A stretch of DNA of 28,981 bases from NCBI GenBank assembly GCA_025769875.1, contig JAGFNK010000629.1, forward strand, positions 1-28,981, given 5' to 3'. How positions within the stretch are numbered: position 1 is the stretch's first letter; each line of letters starts with the position of its first letter. Made by a program: the position numbers and the translations under genes. Shown here piece after piece: positions 9,376-19,139 of this stretch. The stretch is from Russula earlei. Lineage: Eukaryota; Basidiomycota; Agaricomycetes; Russulales; Russulaceae. The notes beneath the pieces were generated by a model. That model was not told the DNA's origin and did no database searches. It worked only from the letters and a program-made list of their open reading frames with translations.

Positions 9376-10302
9376 CACTGGTTGGGAAATCAACTTATGT
9401 GAATTACAAAACTGTAACATTTTGAATAACAAAATTTATTATTTTGATACAAACTTGTAGAAAACAATTTGTAAAATTTCATTTTAGGTTTTGTTACAAT
9501 AGATTCCTATTACAAAATGATAAAATTAGTAAATAGTATTGGCAAGATTTTAGAACACACATAATGCTACAAAAATTGTAAATTATTTTAAGATTTTGTA
9601 TGAAACAAAATTGTGAAAAAGTTAAAACTGCAAAATTTAGGTTTATGCTGGGTGGAAAATACCCTTTTGTGACTGACAAGAGTGTAACATTTTGAATAAC
9701 AAAAGTCAATGTTATGTTGCAATTTTTCAGAGGAAAAATCTTAAAATTTAGTTTATATTTTGTTATATAAAATGTTTGTTACAAAATGATGGAGTAACAG
9801 TATAACAAACACCTTCTCTATACCATTGGCATGGTTTGCCTGCAAGCTTACAAACCTCCCCTGGCAACAATTTTCATAATTTTGTTTCATCATTTTGTCA
9901 CAAGAATTTTATATAGCAAAATATAAATTAAATTTTAAGATTTTTCCCCTGAAAAATTGTAACATAACATTGACTTTTGTCGTTCAAAATGTTACACTTT
10001 TGTCAGTCACAAAAGGGATTTTCTACCTAGCATAAACCTGAATTTTGCAGTTTTAAAAATTTCACAATTTTGTTTCACACAAAATCTTAAAATAATTTAC
10101 AATTTTTGCAACATGATGTGTGTTCTAAAATCTTGTCAATACTATTTACTAATTTCATCATTTTGTAACAGGAATCTATTGTAACAAAATCTAAAATGAA
10201 ATTTCACAAATTGTTTCCTACAAATTTGTATCAAAATAATAAATTTTGTTATCCAAAATGTTACAGTTTTGCCATTCACATAAGTTGATTTCCCAACCAG
10301 TG
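9376..10302. mobile_element. Complete foldback element, CACTG termini (copy 2)
   Basis: A 927-bp, very AT-rich element made of two inverted arms, about 9376-9791 and 9887-10302, around a short unique centre. Termini are CACTGGTTGGGAAATC and its complement. The flanks give a 3-bp duplication TTG (9373-9375, 10303-10305). CACTG ends with a 3-bp duplication resemble CACTA-type transposons, so it is probably a non-autonomous CACTA-like foldback; this assignment is inference. No open frame of note. It lies in the U3 of the element C LTR. Confidence 0.82.
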
Positions 10303-10351
10303 TTGAGAACATGCTGGAAGGTGTTGGTAAACATGAGTCGCAAATAAGAGT

Positions 10352-11178
10352 TGTTATGAATCAAGGCCAGATCCTGGCCATATATTGTCCTATTTCACTC
10401 AAGAGAGACCTCTCTCACTTTGCATTGTCAACACACTTCTGTTTCTTGGGCTACCCCTCCTGCGGTGCAAGATATCGCTATTGCAAAGGCACTATAACAT
10501 GACCAGGCACCTATTTCCTAATCGAGTAATCACTGTGTGGCAGCCACATTGCCACTCAGCCACCAAGAACCTGAAACAGCGGCATGAACTCCTATAAACT
10601 GTTGCATAACTCATATGATGTCATCTAGGCTCCAATGACATCATGGCTGACTGAGCAACTCCACAATAACCTCACTGGCTCACTAAGCGATCCACAGTGA
10701 CATCATAATGATGTCATCGCTCCACAATGATCAGTAATATGCTCAGTAAGCCTGAAACCTGACACAAGTGAGTTTATGCCTCTGTAGTCCTATTGGATGG
10801 TACCAAGGAGTTTAGAATAGTTCTTGCTCTTTGTAATCGGCCCTGTACACAGTATATAAGCCCCGATGTAGCATGGCAGTCATCAGACTGTCCATTTGTG
10901 ATGCTCTCATCTTTGTGGGTACTCCCCTGTGACCACTCAGTCTAAAGTCTTCCTTGTCTTCGAGGTACTCTTCAATGACTGCCTTGTCTAAAGCCCTTTG
11001 CTGCACTGGCCTCCAACCTTTGCCTCTGCCTCCTGCAACACATACCAGTCCCCATCTGGTACCTTCTAGTCGTTTGGCTCATCCTTCTGTTCAATGCCAT
11101 TTATACCACATACCATCTGTTCCAACCTTTGCCCACCTGCTCCTGAGTCCTTTGTGATCAGCAGTACATGTCTTGACA
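10352..11178 (+). mobile_element. Solo LTR, family A, in element C LTR
   Basis: 827 bp, TGTTATGAATCAAGGCC to GTGTCTTGACA-type end (here catgtcttgaca), with perfect AGAGT duplications (10347-10351, 11179-11183). It matches both LTRs of element A throughout, including TATATAA, the CAGACTGTCC hairpin and the U5 inverted repeat. It carries more CpG-to-TpG/CpA changes than they do (for example gcgtgg reads tgtgtgg). It also fixes where LTR-A ends. Confidence 0.94.
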
Positions 11179-11579
11179 AGAGTCATCAAACACAAGTGAA
11201 ACTTGTCCTGGTAGGCTAGCCTGGTTGCTGGTCTGGTCCAAAGTACCAGCTCCTGTGACAGAACAGGAACTATCCTAGACCCTTTGGTACTGTCCAATAG
11301 GACTATAGATGTCATGAACGCTCTCAAAGAGTCCGTTCTGTTAAGGGGACTTCAAAGGGACTTATTGAGGAACACATATGACTATTGACAAGCAAGACAA
11401 CAGTGCCAGGATTGACTCCAGTTATATCTTACATAATAGTCCATTACACAGGATTGAACCCAAGACCCTTGTTACAGAAGCCAGCTACAGCCTTCTGTTG
11501 AAAGGGGATTAAACAATGAGCATTGTACACTTATGAGACAATGGTGCCAAGTTTGGCTCCAAGTCGCCTCAAAAGATAG

Positions 11580-11652
11580 CCCACTGCCAGGATTGAACCC
11601 AGGACCTCTGACCAACTGGACTGAATGCTCATGGCCATTGAGCCACCCAGTC
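11580..11652 (-). repeat. tRNA-like (pol III A/B box) segment
   Basis: On the minus strand an A-box-like TGGCTCAATGG (11645-11635) is followed about 35 bp later by a B-box-like GGTTCAATCC (11599-11590). The D stem GCTC/GAGC is perfect and the T stem has four of five pairs. The acceptor stem does not pair, so it is not a working tRNA. A second GGTTCAATCC occurs near 11451-11460. Best read as a tRNA pseudogene or the head of a tRNA-derived SINE inside an LTR; tentative. Confidence 0.42.
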
Positions 11653-11915
11653 TTTACTATAGTAAAGTGGTTCAACCCTTATGACCACTCAACACATTAA
11701 TTGAAAACTCAACCTGGAGACTCCTAAAATGGAGATCTATGTGCCTGGGTTCCCAGGGGAGAGTCAATGAGGTGTACTAACTGTATTAGTAAGCCTGAAG
11801 TACAGCAAACGACCCAGGAAGTTCACACAACAATCACATGGACTCCAAGAACTATTACTCATCACTGAAGCCCTCCTTACTCAGCAGATTACTCAGCATG
11901 ACTGAGCATGCTTAC

Positions 11916-12302
11916 TGTTGAACCAGAACCCAAATGGATCAAAGAAGGCGAAGACCTTCTCATACAAGGTTCAAGATCCGCTCATAGATGTTACGTGTTA
12001 GACAGAACTTTAGCATATGCGCTTATGGTAATAGGGTTATGCATACTACGCTATCTATCACAAGATGCAGCCTTGTGCTGCATCTAGAACATTTCCACAT
12101 CATGCGTCACAGAATGCACAATATAGTGGACACCTGTAGTCACCTCTTTTGAACTTAGGAACAGCCCTGGGTCATAGAGGTATAAATACCATACATGTAG
12201 ATGAGTATACACATCACTCTACACCCCAATATCACTTGAGCATTAGCACAACCTCTAAGGTGGGTTGCTTGGCCTGTTAGCTGCACTCTATGCTGCGCAA
12301 CA
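11916..12302 (+). mobile_element. Solo LTR, family G (387 bp)
   Basis: TGTTGAACCAG to GCTGCGCAACA (TGTTG/CAACA termini) with perfect CTTAC duplications (11911-11915, 12303-12307). TATA-like gtataaatacc is near 12179. Its size and termini fit a copia-type LTR, but no internal sequence is present to prove it. It is the youngest layer at this spot, inside the LTR-B relative. Confidence 0.88.
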
Positions 12303-13104
12303 CTTACCAGGCACCCCTGGGTGCCTTACTCATCCAGCTATTGTGATTGATAACAGAGTGACAGTGCATCCCTTATTTAGTAGCTCTCTTGTAGTATATA
12401 AGCACTCAATAAAGTACTGGATAGTCTCCAGACTGTCCATTTGTTTATGGCACTCTCTATCCCTGGGATACTCCTTTTAGGACCATCCCCTTGTGATCAT
12501 CCTGGCCTCTTCCCTGTGTTATTTTTTGATACTACCAGTAACCGTACCTCTCTGGTACTTGGTACTGCTTTGGACCCTACTTCTTGCCCACACTGTCTTG
12601 GACATCTATCAACTTGTCATTGAGCTTCTCCCTCACTCTTGAACTGGATTGTTCAACAGTGAGTCTTGACAATGGAGGCATAAACTCGCTTGTGTCAGGT
12701 TTAGGGCTTACTGAGCATATTACTGATCATTGTGGAGCAATGACATCATTATGATGTCACTGTGGAGTGCTCGGTGAGCAGATGATGTCAGTGTGGAGTT
12801 GCTTAGTCAGCCATGATGTCATTGGAGCTAAATGACATCATATGAGTTATGCAACAGGTTGTAGGAGTTCATGCTGCTATTTCAGGTTCTTGGTGGCTGA
12901 GTGGCCATGTGGCTGCCATGCAATGATTACCCAATTAGGAAATGGGTGCCTAGTTGTGTCATAGTGCCTTTGTAACAGTGATATCTTGTACTGCAGGAAG
13001 AGTAGCCCATGAAATAGATGTGGATTGGCAATGCCGAGTGAGAGAGGTCTCTCTTGAGTGAAATAGGACAATATGTGGCCAGGACTTGGCCTTGGTTCCT
13101 AATG

Positions 13105-13234
13105 GTAAGCTATAACTAAGCATCAGTCATTCAATCAGTCAGTGATAACCAAGCATCAGTCAACCAATCAGTAAGCAGAAAGAGTAAGCAATAATGGGTA
13201 AACAGTCAATCATGAACGTGAGTCAAATCCTAAC
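13105..13234 (-). repeat. LTR-F start, minus strand
   Basis: TGTTAGGATTTGACTC from 13234 downwards, matching 932 onward in the opposite orientation for about 65 bp. Then come two imperfect copies of an AAGCATCAGTCA-containing unit, about 33 bp apart (13118-13180). It is cut by the LTR-A insertion at 13104. Right-hand neighbour sequence is LTR-E. Confidence 0.55.
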
Positions 13235-13456
13235 ACCATACTTGAATTCTTCTCAGATTTGTTAAGGCTCCAAAGTGCCTTAAATAAGATCAATGGTCAC
13301 GTCTATAAATGCATCCTACCAATGCAGATATGCTTGAGTCAAGCAAGCAATACTCATGGAGGGGAAGGAGTGTTAGATCCTTCTGGAGCATGGCAACAAG
13401 ATAAGAGGGGCTCTGCAGACAGGGTAGGAGTCAACTGTTTGGGATTGGCATACTAA

Positions 13457-13501
13457 GTTGAGCTTAAGGCTCAACTGCTACAAACTGGGGGCTTTATATA
13501 G
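13457..13501 (-). promoter_or_regulatory. LTR-E promoter and hairpin
   Basis: Minus-strand TATATAA begins at 13500. Twenty-five nt downstream lies a perfect 7-bp hairpin, GTTGAGC-CTTAA-GCTCAAC (13475-13457). By analogy with elements A and C the hairpin marks the start of the R region. Confidence 0.6.
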
Positions 13502-13568
13502 CCCTCAGGGATAAGGTTTGTGCTACTGTAGTACCGGTTGGTGCTATAGAAGCAAAAGGTGGCTCATG

Positions 13569-13727
13569 GAAGCAATACTGCTTCTGTGTAAACAATCTTG
13601 GTGCTGGAAGCATTAAGTGCTTCCCTAGTAGCAATCTCAGTGTCATAAGTACTTTCCCAATCAGGGAAACAACATATGTGGCGGTACAGGAACATCTGGG
13701 ACAGAAGCAATGCTACTCATTGCTTCT
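13569..13727. repeat. Three GAAGCA/TGCTTC inverted repeats in LTR-E U3
   Basis: Hairpins at 13569-13584 (GAAGCA-ATAC-TGCTTC), 13606-13624 (GGAAGCA core) and 13703-13727 (10-bp perfect arms AGAAGCAATG/CATTGCTTCT). All share the same half-site. They lie upstream of the LTR-E TATA box on the minus strand, so they may be binding sites in its U3. Confidence 0.7.
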
Positions 13728-13874
13728 TCAGTACATCTTCAGAAAGATATGATCAAGGTGTTCCAAATGCAATATCAAAAAACATAAACAGTCAAGATCT
13801 GATGGATGCATGAAGCAAATGGTGCAGTCCACAGTTCAGGTGTTCTGGCATCTTCTGGACCCCAAACCACTCAG

Positions 13875-14838
13875 TGTCATGAACCATTCCCCAGAGAGGG
13901 CCCTTGAAGGACCCTTCCTTATGAGAGGAAACCCAGCCTCTATGGTGTCACCCTGTTCACACAGACAAAAGGGGTGAGTAGAGGTGTCCACAATATTGTG
14001 TGTGCATTGTCACACAAGCGATTCTTGGCACAATTGACATACAGCAAGCCCCACTTAATGGCAACCCTTTTAGCAATAAAGTACAGTATTATATCCTCCC
14101 TAAGGACCCCTTAGGACGACTCTAAGTGCTCTACAATAGGCACTAACACAATACTAAAGACCCTACAATGTGTTATTAGACTAACTCTAATAACTATAGA
14201 ACGAACTATAAAGCAATACTAAGGACCTTAATAGAAGTATTAGGGTTGACTCTAAGGACCCTAATAGAACTATATAAGGGGCCTTATAGGCAACTCTATC
14301 CCCTGGACCAAACTACAAGTTCTCAAATGACCAGCCCTAAACTAACTAATATCAAATGAATCAGGTGCTTTGCACATGTACTAAAGCAGTGAACACGTGG
14401 ACAGTAAAGGCTCTTACTCATCAATAGAAGCCTTCTTACTCAGCAGCTTACTGAGCATGACTGAGCATGCTCAGTAAGTGTACTCTGACTTCTTAGTCAT
14501 CCATCTATTGTGCTTGATAACAAGGTCATGATTTGTTCCCTATTTAGCAGTTCTCTTGTAGTATATAAGTGCTCAATGAAGTAGCAGACAGTCTTCAGAC
14601 TGTCCATTTATTTACGGCACTGTCTATCCCTGGGATACTCCTTTAAGGACTGTCCCCTTGTGACCATTCTGGCCTCTTCCCTGTGTACCTGCTCAACTCT
14701 ACCAGTAACCCTACCGCTTTGGTATTTGGTACTGCTTTGGACTCTACTTCTTGCCCACGCCGTCTTGGACATCTATTGACTAGTCTTTGAGCTCATCCCT
14801 CACTCTTGAACTGGATTGTTCAACAGTGAGTCCTGACA
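13875..14838 (+). mobile_element. Solo LTR, family B, copy in LTR-E
   Basis: 964 bp, TGTCATGAACC to GAGTCCTGACA, perfect CTCAG duplications (13870-13874, 14839-14843). It has the same internal landmarks as the 7013 copy (palindrome, TATATAA, R hairpin GACAGTC-TTCA-GACTGTC). It is the most CpG-depleted of the three full copies: 13997-14016 reads tgtgtgtgcattgtcacaca. Confidence 0.95.
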
Positions 14839-14857
14839 CTCAGTAACAGCAGAGTGG

Positions 14858-14971
14858 CAGACAACTCTCCAAATTGAGCAACCATATCCAAATCTGGCAC
14901 TTCAAAATGGCTCAAAACTGCAGACAGCCACAGACAACTCTCCAAATTGAGCAACCATATCCAAATTTGGC
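14858..14971. repeat. 41-bp direct repeat, period 73
   Basis: 14858-14898 and 14931-14971 share 41 bp with one visible difference (cagacaactctccaaattga onward). Part of the distal U3 of LTR-E; GGCTCAAAA motifs follow each copy. Non-coding. Confidence 0.85.
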
Positions 14972-15116
14972 AGACTAGCACTTTGAAGTGGCTCAAAATG
15001 GCTCATGCCATTTCTGGACAGTTTTGAGCTGCAAGCCATTAACAGATTAATTTGGCTCAGATGCAGCTCTGGCTCAGCTCCAAGCAGTTTTGAGCTGGAC
15101 TGTTGACAGCACTATG

Positions 15117-16005
15117 TGTCACAGTAATGAGCCATGTCAGTTCTCAAGCCTGAAGTCGAGTGGATAATAGAGTGTGTGTGTTCTACTGAATGGGCTGGTT
15201 CCCATTGTAAAAAGTAAGGATCCCTGCAGCGGTCGAAGTGTTTTATGCTAAGCAGGTTATGGCCAATACACCCTTCCTAGTATGACTCAGTCCATTGAGA
15301 AGCTAGGGTAAGTTTGTAATGGGATAGACTAGGGCTGGTTCCACTAGCTATATGCGTTCAAGTCCATTGTAGACCTTGAATACGCAGAGAGAGGAAGGTA
15401 TGTCTTGAAGGAGGAGAGCTCTTCTCAGTAGAGTGAAGAGAGACTCTTAGGAGAAGAAGGGAAAGTACAAGAGTAGATGGTAGATGGTGTGTGTGTGTGA
15501 GAAGAGTTGATGAAATGGAGAGGTGGATGTGGTGGTTTGAGGATTAGGAGTTGTGTGGGTTGCAGGTGAATATGTTTGGACAAGAGTAGGTTGGATTCTA
15601 CAAGAGACCAAGCTTAGGGCTTTGGTCACAAAGTACTGAGCTTATATATACAGGAGAAGTGCAGCAATAGCTGCACTTTGACTGTGCTACTAGTATAGTA
15701 GGAGTCATGATAAGTAGGAGTCATAGAAATGAGGCCACAAATGAGTCAGAACCAAGTGACTGTGCTGCACAGTAAGTGTGCAGCATTGCACAGTTGAAAT
15801 TGTGCAGTAAGTATAAAAGGAAGGAGAACCAAACAAAGGGAAAGTAACAGCAATCCAGTGTTACCTGGATGTGTATGGATCACATGATAATACAGAAGGG
15901 ATCACAAGATGTAAGAGATCACAAGACCAGTAAGTAAAGGGATGTACGAAGGAAGTAGTCCATAGCAAAGGTAAGAAGTAAACATAAAGGGAAAATGTTG
16001 TAACA
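15117..16005 (-). mobile_element. Solo LTR, family D, copy 2
   Basis: 889 bp, TGTCACAG to TTGTAACA, perfect CTATG duplications (15112-15116, 16006-16010). Close match to 2075-2919, with about 35 extra bp near 15776-15810 around a TGTGCAG motif. Minus-strand TATATATAA (15650-15642) and hairpin (15627-15606) are conserved between the copies. Confidence 0.92.
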
Positions 16006-16521
16006 CTATGCCATGGTCATTCTGAGTGATGCCATACAATGTCATGATAATGCCATGCAGTTCAGAGTGATCCTAGACATTGCCAGGACATTGGACATGG
16101 CTGAGACACTGCCATGTGATGCCATGGTCATTCTCATTGATGCCAAACAATCTCAAGATAATGCCATGCGGTTCAGAGTGATCCTTGTCATTGTGATTTA
16201 TTACTGATCCACTGTAGATATCACTCTGGGGTGTCAGCACAATGCTCCAGATAGTATTTCCATTATTTGGATCGATTTATGGCTTAGTCAGGTCGATATT
16301 ACAGGCAGAGGAGCAGTAGTATACCTTAGTCTCAATTGCTCCTCTGCAGGTGTGTAGTAGTTTGACTCCTCATAACAATACAAGTCTCAATTGCTCCTCT
16401 GCAGTTCCCTTTGAGTCCTGTGGACATAAGGGTGCTAATAGGTCACTTATTTAACAGGTTATGGGCCCTGCTGGGCGACTTTAAGCAGAGCTTCACTCTA
16501 CCCTCCCTATTTCACTTCTAG
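16006..16521. repeat. Gene-free stretch with two repeat pairs before copia-2
   Basis: An imperfect direct repeat of about 60 bp (16010-16071 and 16117-16182; shared gatgccatggtcattct and ggttcagagtgatcct-type blocks) is followed by CTCAATTGCTCCTCTGCAG, present twice (about 16332-16350 and 16384-16402). An inverted partner, CAGAGGAGCA, is at about 16304. A CGHKGANR-like peptide near 16420 could be a ruined copia gag zinc knuckle, but this is weak. I see no gene. Confidence 0.5.
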
Positions 16522-18382
16522 GACTCTTCAACAACTTCTGCTCTTGCCCAAGCAGTAAAATGCAGTCATAGACGTCCCTCATCACAATCTAAGGCTGTCC
16601 CAGCCTCCACTGGTGTCCAAAACACTTCTCAGACGACTCCTGCAGCTCCTCAGTCTGCCTTCATTGCCTCAGCAACTTCCCTGTTCTCTGCCACCTCTTC
16701 TGATGCTCATATCTCATCTTGGAATGCAGATACTGGTGCCTCAGCTCACATGACATTCAATCGCCACTGGATTCGTAATTTCACACCTCATCGAATCCCA
16801 ATTCACCTTGCTGATGGGTCTGTGATATATTCTGAGGGAATTGGGACTGTCAGGTTCAACCCTTTGGTGGAGGGGCAGGAACTTGCCCCTATAGAGTTCA
16901 GCCAATGTGCTCTATGTTCCCTCTCTCTCTAGTAACCTCCTCTCTGTGCTATACCTCACAATGAGTCGCCATTTTATCACTGTCATTCAAAAGGACACTC
17001 TCCACTTCATCAGGAATGACAGGAATCATGTTCCAAGCAAAGGTATCCACCTCTAACTCAGCCTTTCTACTGGGGGAGACCATTCCTGTTGAGCACCATG
17101 CCTCCCTCTCATCCACAAGCACTCTCCCAATGAATCTGGACCTCTGGCATCGACTGCCTTTGCCATCACCACCTGGCAGGTGTCAAGAAGCTGCTTTCAG
17201 GTAACCTGGTGACAGGACTCAGACTTGATTCTCAAGCTGATCCTGATCCAGTATGTGAAGCCTGTAAAGCTGGAAAGATGCATGCAGATCCCTTCCCACC
17301 TTCATCCTCTAGAGCATCCAGGCCTCTCCAGCTTGTCCACAGTGATGTGCATGGCCCTACAAAGGTCCAAACAGCTCAGGGATATCAGCTACTGGGTCAC
17401 CTTTATTGATGACTTCTCTCGCTTTAAAGCTGTCTATCTCCTAAAGCACAAATCAGAGACATTCATGGCCTTCAAACAGTTCAAATCTTGGGCTGAGAAT
17501 GTCACAGGACAGAGGCTAGGCACACTGAGAGATGACAAGGGTGGGGAGTACATGTCTAGAGAGTTTGACTCATTCTGCATAGATCATGGCATCCAGAGGC
17601 AGCACACAGCTAGGAATCGACCCCAACAGAATGGTGTGGCAGAGAGGGCCAACAGGACAATGGAGGAAGGTGTTATCTCTATGCTCTTTGAGTCTGGGAT
17701 GCCCACATCATTCTGGGGTGAAGCACTGGCTGCATTCATCTCTGTTAGCAACAGGATCACCACCACAGCACTGAGCAACAGTACTCCTCATGTATCTTTC
17801 TATGGGACTAAGCCAGATCTCTCTATGGTTCAGGGTCTGGGGATGTACTGCTTATGTGCTCATTCAGAGGGACAAGAGACCACTTGGAAGCCTAGGAGTG
17901 CACATGGAGAAGTGCATCTTCATTGGATACCCTCAGGGGTACAAGGCATGGAAATTCTACAATCCTGTCACCAAGAAGGTGATCATTTCAGAAAGAGCTG
18001 ACTTTGATGAGCGCTTCTTCATGAACAAAAAACAATCAGCACCCCAATTACCCCCCCCTCGTCTCAATTCATTATTGGACTCCCCCCCTCCCTTCACATG
18101 TCTCCCAGAGACCCTGGACAACTCTCCAGAGGACTTTTATCACTCACAGCAGCCAATTCATGGGGAGATCAGCCTATGTCTTCTGTCTTGCCTTCTGCTC
18201 ACTCCCCTTTGCCTCCATCATCTCCCATGTTCCACACTGCTCATCCAGGCCCTCCCAGAACACCATCTCCATCACCCGCACCTCCTCCTGTCATCCCAGC
18301 TGCCCCTCGTCGCTCTCAGCACCTTAGGCAACCTAGGGAAGAGTGGCTACCTGAGCAATGGGTCATGCCACAGCACTACAGG
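16522..18382 (+). pseudogene. Copia-type protease-integrase region (copia-2)
   Basis: N-terminal half of a Ty1/copia pol. Retropepsin motif WNADTGASAHMTFNRHW at about 16729-16779, then LADGS and GIGTVRFNP. A frame change follows near 16905. The GAG-pre-integrase HHCC region (LCHHHLAGVKKLL, then CEACKAGKMH) lies at about 17150-17290. Integrase core: SDVHGP near 17340, FIDDFSRF near 17403, LRDDKGGEY near 17526, RPQQNGVAERANRTMEEGV near 17620; the D, D, E residues are present. Next comes GCTAYVLIQRDKRP-GYPQGYKAWKF and a proline-rich spacer. Frame changes near 17395 and 17845 break it. Element A inserted at 18383, so RT/RNase H, if present, lies beyond the window. Confidence 0.9.
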
Positions 18383-18886
18383 TGTTACGAACCAAGGCCA
18401 GGTCCTGACCATAGATGGTCCTATTTCACTCCAAAGAGATCTCTCTCATTTTGCATTACCAACCCCCTTCCATTTTCTGGGCTATCCCTCCTGAAGTGCA
18501 AGATATCCGCTGTTGCAAAGACACTATAACATGACCAGACAACCGTTTTCTAATTGGGTAATCATCGCGTGGCAGCCACATGATCACCCAGCCACCAAGA
18601 ACCCGAGACAGTGGCACAAACTCTTAGAAACCATCGCATAACTCATCTGACATCATCAAAGCTCCAATGACATCATGGCTGACTGAGCAACTCCACAGTG
18701 ACCTCATAGGCTCACTAAGCGCTCCACAGTGATATCATAATGATGTCATTGCCCCACAATGATCAGTAATGCGCTCAGTAAACCTGAAACTTGACACAAG
18801 CAAGTTTATGCCTCTGTAGTCCTATTGGATGGTATTGAAGGGTCTAGAGTAGTCCCAGTTCTTTGTAATCGATCCTGTACCGACCG

Positions 18887-18928
18887 TATATAAGCCCCAA
18901 TGAAGCATGGCAGTCGTCAGACTGTCCA
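18887..18928 (+). promoter_or_regulatory. Element A promoter, predicted start and R hairpin
   Basis: TATATAA at 18887; hairpin GGCAGTC-GTCA-GACTGTCC at 18909-18927, starting 22 nt from the TATA start. AGACTGTCCA at 18919-18928 is 32 nt from TATA, a usual distance for a transcription start, and is the exact complement of the PBS. The same block is in the 3' LTR and the solo LTR-A. Confidence 0.78.
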
Positions 18929-19139
18929 TTTGTGATACTCTCATCTTCCTGGGTACTCCCCTGCGACCGCTCAGTTTAAAGACTCCCCTCGCCTCCAAGG
19001 TACTCTTCAACAACTGCCTTGTTTAAAGCCCTCTCGCTGCACTGGCCTCTGCTCTTCGCCTCTGCCTCCTGCAACACCTACCAGTACCCATCTGGTACCT
19101 CCTCGTCGTTTGGCTCATCCTCCTGTTCAACGCTGCCTT

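Larger units (their letters stand above)
2996..11260 (-). mobile_element. Decayed Ty3/gypsy element C (minus strand), 3' end lost
   Basis: Order on the minus strand: 5' LTR (11260 to 9011), PBS (9008-8999), gag (8930 to about 6300), protease (6357 to 5827), RT, RNase H, then integrase, cut off at about 2996. The C-terminal part of IN, any chromodomain, the PPT and the 3' LTR are missing. Later insertions inside it are solo LTR-H (5117-5671), solo LTR-B (7013-7910), a foldback element (9376-10302) and a solo LTR-A (10352-11178). It had itself inserted into an older minus-strand LTR-A, whose remainder resumes at 11261. Many stops and few CpG sites mark it as old and inactive. Confidence 0.9.
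9011..11260 (-). repeat. 5' LTR of element C, interrupted twice
   Basis: Begins TGTCACAGGAGCTGG at 11260 and ends CAGTGACA at 9011, reading the minus strand. Removing the foldback (927 bp plus 3) and solo LTR-A (827 bp plus 5) leaves about 488 bp. It contains the promoter and R hairpin (9273-9320). A shared TGTCACAG start suggests distant kinship with LTR-D. It abuts the remainder of a minus-strand LTR-A at 11261; the expected duplication partner (GAACA) on the far side is lost with the truncated 3' end. Confidence 0.82.
11310..12671 (+). mobile_element. Diverged LTR-B relative, itself split by LTR-G
   Basis: Starts TGTCATGAAC, ends GAGTCTTGACA, flanked by ATAGA (11305-11309) and ATGGA (12672-12676), one transition apart. 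From about 11830 it aligns with LTR-B (CTGAGCATG palindrome region, TATATAA near 12397, the GACTGTCCATTTGTTTATGG R region, U5 hairpin). The part from about 11370 to 11820 is unlike other LTR-B copies and carries the tRNA-like segment described separately. LTR-G (11916-12302) is nested in it. Confidence 0.8.
11261..13104 (-). repeat. LTR-A fragment, minus strand, split by LTR-B relative
   Basis: Reverse-complement match to the first 477 bp or so of LTR-A (start near 13104 as CATTAGGAACCAAGG, where intact copies read TGTTACGAACCAAGG). Its remaining 3' part should lie beyond element C, which inserted at 11260/11261, and was lost. The LTR-B-like element 11310-12671 interrupts it between a TAGA and a GGCATAAACT stretch that are contiguous in other copies. 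Confidence 0.85.
13235..15108 (-). repeat. LTR-E (partial), minus strand, split by LTR-B
   Basis: About 905 bp of non-coding sequence once LTR-B (13875-14838, with one CTCAG) is removed. A minus-strand TATATAA (13500-13494) is followed by a hairpin at 13475-13457. This is the same promoter layout as in LTRs C and D, so I read it as an LTR. The minus-strand start may be TGTCAACAGTCC at 15108; the 3' end is not identified because LTR-F abuts it at 13235. It contains three GAAGCA/TGCTTC hairpins (13569-13727) and a 73-bp-period repeat (14858-14971). Confidence 0.55.

Noticed and set aside
9376..10302. CRISPR array or telomere-like repeat
   Set aside because: One long inverted repeat with a unique centre and target duplication, with no regularly spaced units.
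11580..11652. Functional tRNA gene
   Set aside because: The acceptor stem does not pair; only A/B boxes and the D and T arms are tRNA-like.
932..13234. A single large element bounded by inverted LTR-F ends
   Set aside because: The two LTR-F pieces match only over about 65 bp, and the interior is clearly several unrelated insertions with their own duplications.
16351..16402. Possible GT-AG intron
   Set aside because: The ends are explained by the direct repeat CTCAATTGCTCCTCTGCAG, and no coding exon can be read on either side.
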